DNA of 43,505 nucleotides, taken from positions 1 to 43,505 of IMG/VR virus record IMGVR_UViG_3300017917_002269; one strand, given 5' to 3'. The notes under the pieces are model-generated. The model did not search any database, was not told where the DNA came from, and saw only the letters and a program-made list of their open reading frames with translations. The position numbers and the translations under genes are program-made. Each line of letters starts with the position of its first letter. Position 1 is the stretch's first letter. This document shows positions 1 to 7,148 of this stretch, one piece after another. Origin of the DNA: a virus.

Positions 1-1464
1 AATGTAATCTTTAACTGTGATTAACAATCTTCTAACGTTTACCCGATCCAAAGCAGAAGCTTTTTTCTGCAATGTCTTCTGACCGAATACTACAACACCC
101 TGGTTAGGGAAAGTAGCGATTGGGTTAACATTACCTTGGTATAAAGAATCTCTATCTCCTTGAGTTAATTTTCTTTCTGCTCTGATTACTGTAGATAATC
201 CACCTCTGTTGAATCCAGCAGGTGCAAACCAAGCCTCAGTTGAGTTATCGTTGAAAGCATAAACTGCAGGGATCAAAGTAGAAGCTGGTACCCATACTGC
301 ATTACCTGTAGTAGGTTCTGCTGCTTGTACCCAAGGCCAGTAAGTTGCACCGTAAGAAGTATCCATTCCTAATGCTTGACCTGTTACTGTAGTTAAAGCA
401 GTTCCATAAGGAGCCATATCAACTACTGCAATATTATCTCCTCTATTCTGTGCATTGCTAACCAATGTAGAGATTTGAGCTGCAGCACTTACTCTGTTCA
501 AACCAGGCATTGAAATTACGTTGTAGCTATATTCATCAGCATTAGCAAGTAGGTTTAACATTACAGTGTAATCACTTCCTGTAACACCTTGTGAATCTGC
601 GTTAGCAGTTAAACCAGCGTTTTCGTAGAAGAAAGCTTGTCTACCGGTTGCAAAAGGAGTTCCTGTAGCTGCACCGAAAGTACCTGAACAAGCAGTTGGG
701 ATAGATCCAGTGAATTGGTTCTTAGCAGTTCCGTTGTTATCAAAGTAGTTTGGAGTTTGGAAGTTAACAGCTTTTACTCTTACATAAGAAGAAGCATTAC
801 CGTAAGATCCAGAAGTCTGAATGTAGTAAGTTGAACCGTCTGTTGCAATGTTTTGAGTCTGGTCTCCAATTACTCTTGCGATGTAGTTAGAGGCTTTAGG
901 ATCTAATGATAGGTTAGTCCATGTTTCTAAAACAACTTTAGAAGTAGCAGTATCATCACCCTTTCTGATTAACAAAGAGAAAGTTCCTGATGCTGAGTTA
1001 GGAGAAACAATTTCCCACCTTAGGTTATCAGCTGATCCTGAAGCTAACGTGTTGTTAGAACCTTCAGTTGAAGTACTGTTCATGATAGTTCCTTTTGACA
1101 AGGTCTCTAATACAAAAGGAGCTAATCCTGTAGTAGGTCCGCCTGACCCTGTGGTGATCATAGACGATGTAGCTGCTGTATAAGTACCGTTTGTAACTCT
1201 ACCTACCAACAAAGAATCACCGCCGTTTTGGAAGTAATTGTATGCTGCAATAGAGGTAAAGTAGGTATAGAAATCTGAACCTGATTGTACCAGGGTTCCA
1301 AAGGTGTTTTGGTATTGTGAGTAAGTAGTAACAATAGTCGGTACTGTAGGGCCTTTAACTGTAGGTCCTAGGATGGCTGCTCCGGCCTGAATAGGCTGGG
1401 CGGTCAAGAACGACTGATCGTTTTCTCTTGCTAAAACACCAGGTGATAATAAAGTTTCTGCCAT
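1..1464 (-). CDS. gp18: Tail sheath protein, T4 gp18-like (C-terminus cut by window edge)
   Basis: Contractile tail sheath subunit, which polymerises around the tail tube and contracts on infection. I translated it by hand from the ATG at 1464-1462 (MAETLLSPGVLARENDQS). The frame stays open for 488 codons to the window edge, so the C-terminal end and stop are missing. Family hallmarks are the N-terminal 'SPGV...E.D' opening, which in gp18 proteins precedes the tube-facing arm, and the stretch 'LTQGDRDSLY' followed by 'NVNPIATFPNQGVVVFGQKT' and 'ALDRVNVRRLLITVKDY' near the cut end. The last motif is typical of the conserved sheath core domain. T4 gp18 is 659 aa, so roughly a quarter may be missing. 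It is the last gene in the window and has its own upstream TATTTATA octamer, which fits a highly expressed virion protein. Confidence 0.93.
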   Translation of the reverse strand, partial: MAETLLSPGVLARENDQSFLTAQPIQAGAAILGPTVKGPTVPTIVTTYSQYQNTFGTLVQSGSDFYTYFTSIAAYNYFQNGGDSLLVGRVTNGTYTAATSSMITTGSGGPTTGLAPFVLETLSKGTIMNSTSTEGSNNTLASGSADNLRWEIVSPNSASGTFSLLIRKGDDTATSKVVLETWTNLSLDPKASNYIARVIGDQTQNIATDGSTYYIQTSGSYGNASSYVRVKAVNFQTPNYFDNNGTAKNQFTGSIPTACSGTFGAATGTPFATGRQAFFYENAGLTANADSQGVTGSDYTVMLNLLANADEYSYNVISMPGLNRVSAAAQISTLVSNAQNRGDNIAVVDMAPYGTALTTVTGQALGMDTSYGATYWPWVQAAEPTTGNAVWVPASTLIPAVYAFNDNSTEAWFAPAGFNRGGLSTVIRAERKLTQGDRDSLYQGNVNPIATFPNQGVVVFGQKTLQKKASALDRVNVRRLLITVKDYI

Positions 1465-1492
1465 TTTATTTTAGTTTGTTAGATAGTTCTAA

Positions 1493-1500
1493 TATAAATA
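1493..1500 (-). promoter_or_regulatory. TATTTATA octamer upstream of tail sheath gene
   Basis: Coding-strand TATTTATA preceded by C, 28 nt before the sheath ATG, in the 56-nt gap between the gp15-like and gp18 genes. Proposed late promoter element. Confidence 0.6.
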
Positions 1501-1520
1501 GTAAATAGACCTTCAAAAAG

Positions 1521-2414
1521 TTATTGAACGTCGTTGATATCACTTACCACTTCGGTAGTAAAATTCACCCTGCCTTTTGAGAAAAACTTCTTAGTAGACA
1601 CTAATTCTTTGTTTATAGCATTGGGTATAATATAACCGTACATTTTAATGTTGAACGCCGTTCTTATCAAACGTTCTTCACCCTGATTTACTGTTTCGTT
1701 ATTGTTAAAACTATCAATCCGGGCACGGAATTTAAACCTACTAGGATCTCCCCAATAAGAATCTGATGCGTAGTTGATGGATTCAACTATTGAGTTCATC
1801 TGCTCAATATAATAAGTCCAGATTACACATTCGTAGTTTATAGTTACATAATCCGGAATAACTACTGCTTGGTAGGAGATTACAGGCTTTCTATTATTTA
1901 ATAAATCAAAATTAGAGTATGCATTTCCTTTTTGGTAAGATTTGCCTGCAATAGCATAATTTTGAGGATTGTTAGCATCTAGCTTATTTCCAACGACATA
2001 GGACTTATCTAAAGATGTTCTTTTGAACATAATGATAGGTGCCATAATTTTATCGTTCTTATCTCTATAGTACCCGTCTTTCTGAACTGCTTTCCATCTT
2101 TCAGGATTTCCGTAAATGATTGGTACTGGAATTGTGGTTCCGTTCTGATATACTTGAGGTTTAATTACGTTATTAAAGTAATACGCAATAGTTTCATCTA
2201 TATCTCCAATCCCTACTGTATATTCTTTAGCAGTATCTCCTTTAACTGAGATCTGTTCTGCACGGTAAGTCTTAGCAGTAGCTGGATCGTTTTGGTTGGC
2301 AAATACCGGCAATGGTACCACAGCATCGTTTGGATTATCCAACAATGGGGTTTGTTGAGAGATAGAAATTTCTCTCTGGTTCTTTGGTACCGGTTTTCTA
2401 ATCTTATCTGCCAT
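1521..2414 (-). CDS. gp15: Tail sheath terminator/stabiliser, T4 gp15-like
   Basis: 297 aa. Likely forms the ring that caps the finished tail and joins it to the neck. The similarity I recognise is to the gp15 family. A segment around residues 75-125 ('DETIAYYFNNVIKPQVYQNG', then 'VPIIYGNPERWKA') matches the 'fixed-size ring, imposed parameters, PI.YG...' start of gp15 proteins. A later block (about residues 180-230) reads 'VISYQAVVIPDYVTINYECV' then 'IWTYYIEQMNSIVESINY', corresponding to the strand-rich core with the '..Y.l.i.t.y..dm.qIvEqi.' pattern of gp15. T4 gp15 is 272 aa. It lies between the gp14-like gene and the sheath gene, and its start overlaps the preceding stop as TAATG, which suggests coupled translation. 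Assignment is by motif and order rather than by a database search. Confidence 0.75.
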   Translation of the reverse strand: MADKIRKPVPKNQREISISQQTPLLDNPNDAVVPLPVFANQNDPATAKTYRAEQISVKGDTAKEYTVGIGDIDETIAYYFNNVIKPQVYQNGTTIPVPIIYGNPERWKAVQKDGYYRDKNDKIMAPIIMFKRTSLDKSYVVGNKLDANNPQNYAIAGKSYQKGNAYSNFDLLNNRKPVISYQAVVIPDYVTINYECVIWTYYIEQMNSIVESINYASDSYWGDPSRFKFRARIDSFNNNETVNQGEERLIRTAFNIKMYGYIIPNAINKELVSTKKFFSKGRVNFTTEVVSDINDVQ

Positions 2415-2908
2415 TACATTCTTTCTTTGGTTATACCTAGTTTATCCGCAGGTACAAGGTGAGTTGAACAAATGATACTAATTGATGAACCAAATTGATT
2501 CAGACCTTCAGAATACGAGTATTCCGGTATCTTTCCTACAAAGTATTGGTTATCAACCACTCCATCAACTTCATAGTAGTTTTCATACCAGAAAATAACA
2601 TCTCCAACCTCTGGAAGAATCTGAAGGTCTCTTAAGTCCTCTAAGAAGAATGCAAAAGAAACTGTTCTGTTTAGATCTGGTCCAAATCCATTAGCTGCAT
2701 CCCAGTTCTGATCTCCTCTTGTTACTAAGCAGTTTAGTAAAGCTGGTTGACTAAAGAACTTGTCGATAGCTTCTCCATACATATTCGTCTGTGAAGCTCC
2801 TAAAGACACTTTATAATACCCTACCTGTTGAGTTATAATGTCGGGTAATAACTCACGGTTGATACTATTGATCAATAAAACGTCTCTCTGTCTTCCGAAT
2901 AATGCCAA
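2414..2908 (-). CDS. gp14: Neck/head completion protein, T4 gp14-like
   Basis: 164 aa, probably a head-tail connector (neck) component. Conserved-looking features are 'NMYGEAIDKFF' (about residues 42-52), an 'F.FFLEDLRDLQI.PEVGDVIFWYENYYEV' block in the middle, and 'FGSSISIICSTHLV' near the end. The 'YGE..., evGDii.y...yYev' pattern is what gp14-type neck proteins of cyanophages and related T4-like phages show. The start codon is TTG, not ATG. The first in-frame ATG is 42 codons later and would remove the conserved part. The TTG is preceded by GAGGAG with 8 nt between GGAG and the start. This is the best Shine-Dalgarno-like site in the window, although it also encodes the end of the previous protein. 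The next gene overlaps as TAATG. Confidence 0.65.
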   Translation of the reverse strand: MALFGRQRDVLLINSINRELLPDIITQQVGYYKVSLGASQTNMYGEAIDKFFSQPALLNCLVTRGDQNWDAANGFGPDLNRTVSFAFFLEDLRDLQILPEVGDVIFWYENYYEVDGVVDNQYFVGKIPEYSYSEGLNQFGSSISIICSTHLVPADKLGITKERM

Positions 2909-2922
2909 CTTTAGATCTCCTC
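2906..2922 (-). promoter_or_regulatory. Shine-Dalgarno-like site with TTG start
   Basis: Read on the minus strand: GAGGAGATCTAAAGTTG. GAGGAG ends the previous gene's coding sequence, TAA is its stop and TTG starts the gp14-like gene. Most other starts in the window have no purine-rich site at this distance. Confidence 0.5.
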
Positions 2923-3228
2923 AATTTTTTGTAATTGTTTGATACTATACTTAAATTTCTTTAAAGTAGGAATAGTAGATAATGCTTCTTTCTTAATCAA
3001 CTCAAAAGTTTCTTGTCCAGGTTTTACTGTAATTACTTTCAATTGGAGCAATCCTCTTGGATTAAGATCTTCTTTATCTGTTTTGTTGTTTACAACAGTA
3101 ACGTATCTCAAACCTCTAATCAACTGAGCAATATCAGTAACGTTGGTTTCGTCTGAGAATTCAACATATACCAAACTTTGGTACATTGAGTAGGTTACTT
3201 CATTTAGTAGGTTCGTTAACTGTACCAT
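2911..3228 (-). CDS. Small conserved-looking neck-region protein, unknown function
   Basis: 105 aa, no recognised family. It has an alternating strand/helix look: 'QSLVYVEFSDETNVTDIAQL', 'RYVTVVNN', 'LLQLKVITVKPGQE', then a helix with 'TFELIKKEALSTIPTLKKF'. That beta-alpha-beta-beta-alpha arrangement would fit a small ferredoxin-like fold, but this is inference. It is the first gene of a three-gene run (this gene, gp14-like, gp15-like) with 2 nt or less between genes, directly behind a TATTTATA octamer. Position between gp13-like and gp14-like genes suggests a role in head completion or tail joining. No signal peptide or membrane segment. Confidence 0.8.
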   Translation of the reverse strand: MVQLTNLLNEVTYSMYQSLVYVEFSDETNVTDIAQLIRGLRYVTVVNNKTDKEDLNPRGLLQLKVITVKPGQETFELIKKEALSTIPTLKKFKYSIKQLQKIEEI

Positions 3229-3229
3229 G

Positions 3230-4384
3230 TTATGCTATAAATATTGGTTGTGGAACCATGTTAAGTTCCTTCTGTTTATAATCAGCTTCTAAAGATCTTC
3301 TCTCAAGTAACTTTTCTCTTGAAGTTTCTTCCAAGTAAGCTCTTAATCTATCTAATAGCAAGTTCTTCTCTGCAGTAGCCGCAGTGATCAGATCTGCATG
3401 ATTCAAGGTAACTTCTGCTCCTGGGATTGGGACCGTGGTGTACTTACCTCTTACATACCCTAGCATCTCTTTTACTAATGAAAGTGTATATTCAAAAATC
3501 CACTGTCTTCCTATAGAATTAATTTGAGTGTAGTTAGGGTTAGTATAAGGAACATTGGAAACGTTAGAAACTAATGCTGATGAATTTGCCATTACTGGAT
3601 TGTTTCTTTCTGAGTTTTTAATATACTCAAAGAACATCCTTCCTTCGTTTACTGTTGGGATTGGGAATAATCTCAATCTATTATTTACTAATTCAAAAGA
3701 ATAGTTTGATTTTCTGATTTGATCGTTAAACTCAATAGCTTGAATCTTCTGAAGATCATAATTGATTGGCATCAGAAGGAAGTTAATTGCTGGTGAGTAG
3801 TTACCCCATCCAAAAGTATCTAGTAGGTTCATCATACCTGTACCTGTTCCTGCATAAGGATCAAAGTAACGAACGATGGCCGGCGGTGCTTCGTAGAATA
3901 CCCTCTTAATCTCAATCGTATCTCCAGGTGCTAAGGAAGCAGAAGAAGCTGCCCAAGCATTCATATCATAATCTTGAACTGAGGCTGTTGTATAGAAAGA
4001 ACCTGTATACCAAGTAACTGTTCCTCCAACTCCTGCTTCTTCTCCGTATTGAGCAGACATTCTGACAATGGATGCAAAGTTTGGTTGGATAACTGCATTA
4101 TTGAAGCTAGAGCCCGTAGAAGCTCCTTCCATTGAAAGATAATCCTGCCTTACTTTGAATGCATAGATTTCATTTCCGTAAGTAGTTACTGCTTCTTCAA
4201 AAGCTGTATAAAAGTTTGTAGCTTGTAATTCAACATCTACTAATGGGTATCCTAATCTTCTTGCACAGAAATCAGCTACCTTATCAGCATCTATCTGAAA
4301 TTGATAATCATAGTCGTAAAAACCGAATGGAGTATTTCCGGGAAAGAATGAGGATGAACCGGGCCAGATTTGAGCATTAGCCAT
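3230..4384 (-). CDS. gp13: Neck protein, T4 gp13-like head completion protein
   Basis: 384 aa. Likely the neck protein that binds the portal vertex after packaging. It shows 'VADFCARRLGYPLVDVELQA' at about residues 36-55, then a helix with 'FYTAFEEAVTTYGNEI', the pattern ('...lgyP.v.ve.t...l..a...A...y') seen near the N-terminus of neck proteins of marine T4-like phages. The middle carries 'FYEAPPAIVRYFDP' and 'RLRLFPIPTVNEGRMFFEYI', and the C-terminal 100 residues are helical and charged ('LLLDRLRAYLEETSREKLLE'). It is followed at once by the small unknown, gp14-like and gp15-like genes, the expected neck order. The last codons (ATATTTATAGCATAA) contain the octamer for the next transcription unit. 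Homology to gp13 is judged by pattern and order. Confidence 0.65.
   Translation of the reverse strand: MANAQIWPGSSSFFPGNTPFGFYDYDYQFQIDADKVADFCARRLGYPLVDVELQATNFYTAFEEAVTTYGNEIYAFKVRQDYLSMEGASTGSSFNNAVIQPNFASIVRMSAQYGEEAGVGGTVTWYTGSFYTTASVQDYDMNAWAASSASLAPGDTIEIKRVFYEAPPAIVRYFDPYAGTGTGMMNLLDTFGWGNYSPAINFLLMPINYDLQKIQAIEFNDQIRKSNYSFELVNNRLRLFPIPTVNEGRMFFEYIKNSERNNPVMANSSALVSNVSNVPYTNPNYTQINSIGRQWIFEYTLSLVKEMLGYVRGKYTTVPIPGAEVTLNHADLITAATAEKNLLLDRLRAYLEETSREKLLERRSLEADYKQKELNMVPQPIFIA
3236..3243 (-). promoter_or_regulatory. TATTTATA octamer before the neck operon
   Basis: Preceded by A; 7 nt before the ATG at 3228. It is embedded in the final codons of the gp13-like gene, encoding Ile-Phe-Ile. 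Confidence 0.55.
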
Positions 4385-4389
4385 ATACT

Positions 4390-4397
4390 AATAAATA
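4390..4397 (-). promoter_or_regulatory. TATTTATT variant octamer before gp13-like gene
   Basis: Coding-strand TATTTATT preceded by C, 5 nt before the ATG at 4384, in a 21-nt gap. Confidence 0.45.
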
Positions 4398-4405
4398 GTA
4401 TGGGC

Positions 4406-4900
4406 TTAAATGTAAGTTGCTACGAAAGTAAAATCTACGTTTGCTACGTTGCTTACAAAAGTAATTGATGTTGGGCTGCTAACAGTTGCACTTACTGTGG
4501 CTCCAGACTGTGAAGGAGCAATACCTAAGAATAAAGTTTGATTTAAGGTTTTACCTGTTAGGTCAAGCGGACTTACTGTTACGATAGAAGTATACGGAAG
4601 ACTTCCTCCTGTTTTACCTGCACCGGCAAATACTTTTAATATTCCGGCAACACCTACTACTGATCCGGAAGGAGTATAGTAACTCGTCATTCCAGAGGTT
4701 GATGTTGAGGTACTTGCATTACCTACCAAAGATCCAGTAAATCCATTCTGAGAAGAAACTGAACCGGTTAAGGTTAGTGAACCTGATAGGGTGATATCAT
4801 AAGCTGCCTGCTTTGTAAAAGCATCAATAGACTGAGTAACGTGTCCTACCTGAATTGTTGATCCGTTTGTTATACCTGTTTTTGATAATGTAAGTGCCAT
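4406..4900 (-). CDS. Small fibre-like virion protein
   Basis: 164 aa of Ser/Thr/Gly-rich, strand-forming sequence. The first 70 residues resemble the linker parts of the larger fibre proteins in this window ('SLTLTGSVSSQNGFTGSLVG'). The second half ('ILKVFAGAGKTGGSLPYTSI', 'VSATVSSPTSITFVSNVANV') looks like a compact beta domain ending in 'DFTFVATYI'. No catalytic motif, signal peptide or membrane segment. Likely a short fibre or fibre tip attached to the tail, by similarity and by position between the LamG array and the neck genes. It stands alone as a transcription unit between two octamers. Confidence 0.75.
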   Translation of the reverse strand: MALTLSKTGITNGSTIQVGHVTQSIDAFTKQAAYDITLSGSLTLTGSVSSQNGFTGSLVGNASTSTSTSGMTSYYTPSGSVVGVAGILKVFAGAGKTGGSLPYTSIVTVSPLDLTGKTLNQTLFLGIAPSQSGATVSATVSSPTSITFVSNVANVDFTFVATYI

Positions 4901-4904
4901 TTGT

Positions 4905-4912
4905 TATAAATA
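4905..4912 (-). promoter_or_regulatory. TATTTATA octamer before small fibre gene
   Basis: Preceded by A; only 4 nt from the ATG at 4900, in a 15-nt gap after the LamG array. Confidence 0.6.
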
Positions 4913-4915
4913 TTG

Positions 4916-5518
4916 TTATAGGCCGAAACGTGATTTTTGTGCGTTGTAGTTTTGAAGGCTTTCTCCGGCTGTTAAGTTTCTGTTATATATTGAAATAGAC
5001 CCTAGAGCTCCATTGGTAAACATATAGCTAGTATATTTGTTAAATCTGTGTAAAGTCCAAGCACTCAGGTTAACGCCTTTAAATTCTACCATATGCCATT
5101 GTCCGTTTGGAAAATAATCATAGATATTGGGTGTATCTACAGCATCCATAAAAAATTCCGGTGTGCCTGCGTTACTCCAATATTCTTTATTACCTACTCT
5201 ATAAGCTCCTACGTAGTAATTCCCATCATTACCGGCCCAAAATAAAGACTGTAGCTCAGTACTCCTTATCCAGAATACTAGTGTACAGGTAGTTGAATTA
5301 GGTATTGATCCACTGTATGTTGCCCCTACATTAGTGACTAGGTTAAAATACCCGGTCGAGTTCCAAGTTATTCCTGAATCTAAAGTAAAGTTTCTGTTGT
5401 TACCGCTTAGGTCAAACCAAGTAGTTGATCCGGAAACATAGGAGTTTCTATCGGCTGCATCTAAACATACCGCAAGTCCGTCTGTTACTATTTTTCCATT
5501 TGCGTATTGAGTTGCCAT
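4916..5518 (-). CDS. LamG/concanavalin-like lectin-fold virion protein (array copy 1)
   Basis: 200 aa, one LamG-type (Laminin_G_3-like) beta-sandwich over nearly the full length. It starts with 'IVTDGLAVCLDAADRNSYVS' then 'TWFDLSGNNRNFTLDSG', the usual opening of this domain. The core 'STTCTLVFWIRST' and 'ISIYNRNLTAGESLQNYNA' match the central and last strands, and it ends in the array signature QNYNAQKSRFGL. Among the nine copies it is divergent: the usual 'GSIVFDGVDD' strand is replaced by 'TGYFNLVTNV'. Such domains bind carbohydrates in many proteins, so a role in binding host surface glycan is inferred. It is the last LamG gene of its unit. Confidence 0.85.
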   Translation of the reverse strand: MATQYANGKIVTDGLAVCLDAADRNSYVSGSTTWFDLSGNNRNFTLDSGITWNSTGYFNLVTNVGATYSGSIPNSTTCTLVFWIRSTELQSLFWAGNDGNYYVGAYRVGNKEYWSNAGTPEFFMDAVDTPNIYDYFPNGQWHMVEFKGVNLSAWTLHRFNKYTSYMFTNGALGSISIYNRNLTAGESLQNYNAQKSRFGL

Positions 5519-5549
5519 ATTATAAACCGAATCTTGTTTTAGTTGCGTT
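5512..5549. repeat. 38-nt exact direct repeat, copy A
   Basis: Identical to 8321-8358. It covers the last 10 codons and stop of LamG copy 2, the 1-nt spacer and the first codons of LamG copy 1. One base on each side differs from the other copy. Confidence 0.85.
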
Positions 5550-6191
5550 GTAGTTCTGAAGGACTTCTTGTTGAGACAAAGCTCTATTATAATGTCTAGC
5601 GATAGAAACTTTTCCTTTTATTTCACCCCCATAATCAGTTCCTGATATTTTATGGACTCCTACGCTGTAGGTAGTTGATGGGGTTGATGTTCTAGTTCCT
5701 GATAAAGCTCCATTTATGTATGTTCTTAAAGTTTGGGCAGCATCATCATATATACCTACAAAATGAACCCATCTATCCCATTGAAAAACTCCTGCTCCTG
5801 TATTTGCTCCTAATTGTCCTCCTGCTGAGCTGTAGTTATACATTGTTACACTTCTATCACTATTTGCCTCTAAAGAATTTCCACTCCAGTTTAAATATAG
5901 AATATGCCTGTCATTAATTGTTTGTAAATTTGCCCATATTTCAAAAGTAACACTTGGAGTATTAAAAGCTGAGTTGATCGGTAATGAAACAAAGTCGTCT
6001 ACTCCATCAAATACAATTGAACCGCCGCCATCTGAATTATATGTAGGACTGTTAGTTAAAGTTCCATTATAGCTATTCCCGCTTAAATTTATCCAGGTAG
6101 TTGATCCAGATACATAAGAATTTCTATCTGATGCATCAAGGGCAAGTACTAACCCGTCTTCCACTAAATTTGGTCCACCTGCTACTCCCAT
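5520..6191 (-). CDS. LamG/concanavalin-like lectin-fold virion protein (array copy 2)
   Basis: 223 aa, single LamG domain. Diagnostic parts in order: 'VEDGLVLALDASDRNSYVSG' (10-30), 'INLSGNSYNGTLTNSP' (34-50), 'GGSIVFDGVDDFVSLP' (55-70), 'VTFEIWANLQ' (85-95), 'TLRTYINGALSG' and 'VSIARHYNRALSQQEVLQNY', ending QNYNATKTRFGL. 'FDGVDD' and 'NRALS..E' are the strongest LamG_3 marks. Only 1 nt separates it from the next gene. Its 3' end is part of a 38-nt exact repeat shared with another array junction. Confidence 0.88.
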   Translation of the reverse strand: MGVAGGPNLVEDGLVLALDASDRNSYVSGSTTWINLSGNSYNGTLTNSPTYNSDGGGSIVFDGVDDFVSLPINSAFNTPSVTFEIWANLQTINDRHILYLNWSGNSLEANSDRSVTMYNYSSAGGQLGANTGAGVFQWDRWVHFVGIYDDAAQTLRTYINGALSGTRTSTPSTTYSVGVHKISGTDYGGEIKGKVSIARHYNRALSQQEVLQNYNATKTRFGL

Positions 6192-6192
6192 A

Positions 6193-6879
6193 TTATAATC
6201 CGAACCTTCCTCTTAAGGCGTTAAAATTTTGTTGAACTTCGGCAGCAGTAAACGACTTATTATACATCCTGAAGCAGGTATAATTTCCTTTAAAATATTC
6301 ACTGCTTCCTTGATTACTTCCGATATAAGAAGTTGCATTTCCTTGTGTTAAGTTTCCTGTAATTCCAATATCCAATCCTATTAAAGCACCGTTAGCATAC
6401 ACAGCTTTGTATCCATTGGTATAGGTAGCTACAAATTGATTCCACCTGTTAACGTAGTTAGAAGATGTTATAGGTACATCTAATTCATTGTAGGCTGTAG
6501 TCCATGTCCCGAAAGATAGGATCGTACCATATTCCTGAAAGGAGAATAAATGTCTGCCTGCACTAATTTCTTTTCTATAGAGTTCTTGATACCTTACTGT
6601 GGTTAGGTCTGTCGGATAGACCCAAGCTTCTAGAGTAATTGCCGGTATTGGGTCTATAGCTGTACTGTAAGGAATACTAACAGTGTCGTTTGTCCCATCA
6701 AACACAATCGATCCTCCTGATCCGGAGCTAAAAGTGGGTCCATTAAGTAACGTTCCGTTATTTGTTCCTACTAAATCAAGCCAGGTAGTAGACCCGGAAA
6801 CATACGAATTCCTATCTCCGGCATCTAATGCTAAGATCAATCCATTTGTTATTGAGGCGGGTCCGTTTGAAAAACTCAT
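6193..6879 (-). CDS. LamG/concanavalin-like lectin-fold virion protein (array copy 3)
   Basis: 228 aa, single LamG domain: 'ITNGLILALDAGDRNSYVSG', 'TWLDLVGTNNGTLLNGPTF', 'GGSIVFDGTNDTVSIPY', 'AITLEAWVYPTD' and 'YKAVYANGALIG'. It ends with QNFNALRGRFGL, with Phe for the first Tyr of the signature. It is directly adjacent to the stop of the 84-aa gene (TAAATG region at 6877-6882), so translation may be coupled. The strand order and length agree with copies 2 and 9, and it resembles copy 2 closely in the N-terminal third. Confidence 0.87.
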   Translation of the reverse strand: MSFSNGPASITNGLILALDAGDRNSYVSGSTTWLDLVGTNNGTLLNGPTFSSGSGGSIVFDGTNDTVSIPYSTAIDPIPAITLEAWVYPTDLTTVRYQELYRKEISAGRHLFSFQEYGTILSFGTWTTAYNELDVPITSSNYVNRWNQFVATYTNGYKAVYANGALIGLDIGITGNLTQGNATSYIGSNQGSSEYFKGNYTCFRMYNKSFTAAEVQQNFNALRGRFGL

Positions 6880-7134
6880 TTAGGCTTGGAGTGGGTTTGG
6901 ATCTGTCCAATCCGGTCCTGCTAGAATAGTTAGCATTTCCTCGTAGGTATAAGGTCCTTCTTTTGTTTCTAATATAAGAACACTTTCGGGAATAGGCCCG
7001 TTCCATTTGACAAAAGTTTTTAATCCGTCAACTGATTTTCTAACTGTCTCTTCTGAGGTTTCTAAAACTTGGGTGAAATCAATCTGATTTAGTTCACTGC
7101 ATGAAAAAATCATAAATTCTCTATTGTCGTACAT
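6880..7134 (-). CDS. Small acidic protein inside LamG array, unknown function
   Basis: 84 aa, not LamG. It reads like a compact alpha/beta protein: 'REFMIFSCSELNQIDFTQVL', 'SEETVRKSVDGLKTFVKWNG', then 'GPYTYEEMLTILAGPDWTDP'. I have a general memory of similar small proteins ('...FVKW.G..P.s...l..keGPYT.EEml.IL..peWt.P') next to fibre genes in T4-like environmental phages, but no function is known to me. It leads a transcription unit, 4 nt behind a TATTTATA octamer and followed without spacing by three LamG genes. Could be a fibre assembly helper; that is a guess from position only. Confidence 0.82.
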   Translation of the reverse strand: MYDNREFMIFSCSELNQIDFTQVLETSEETVRKSVDGLKTFVKWNGPIPESVLILETKEGPYTYEEMLTILAGPDWTDPNPLQA

Positions 7135-7138
7135 ATAG

Positions 7139-7146
7139 TATAAATA
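7139..7146 (-). promoter_or_regulatory. TATTTATA octamer inside LamG array
   Basis: Preceded by A; 4 nt before the ATG at 7134. It heads the unit of the 84-aa gene and LamG copies 3, 2 and 1. Confidence 0.6.
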
Positions 7147-7148
7147 TT

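Noticed and set aside
6812-7006. 64-codon minus-strand frame overlapping the 84-aa gene and LamG copy 3
   Set aside because: Another frame over two credible genes; the product is basic and without pattern.
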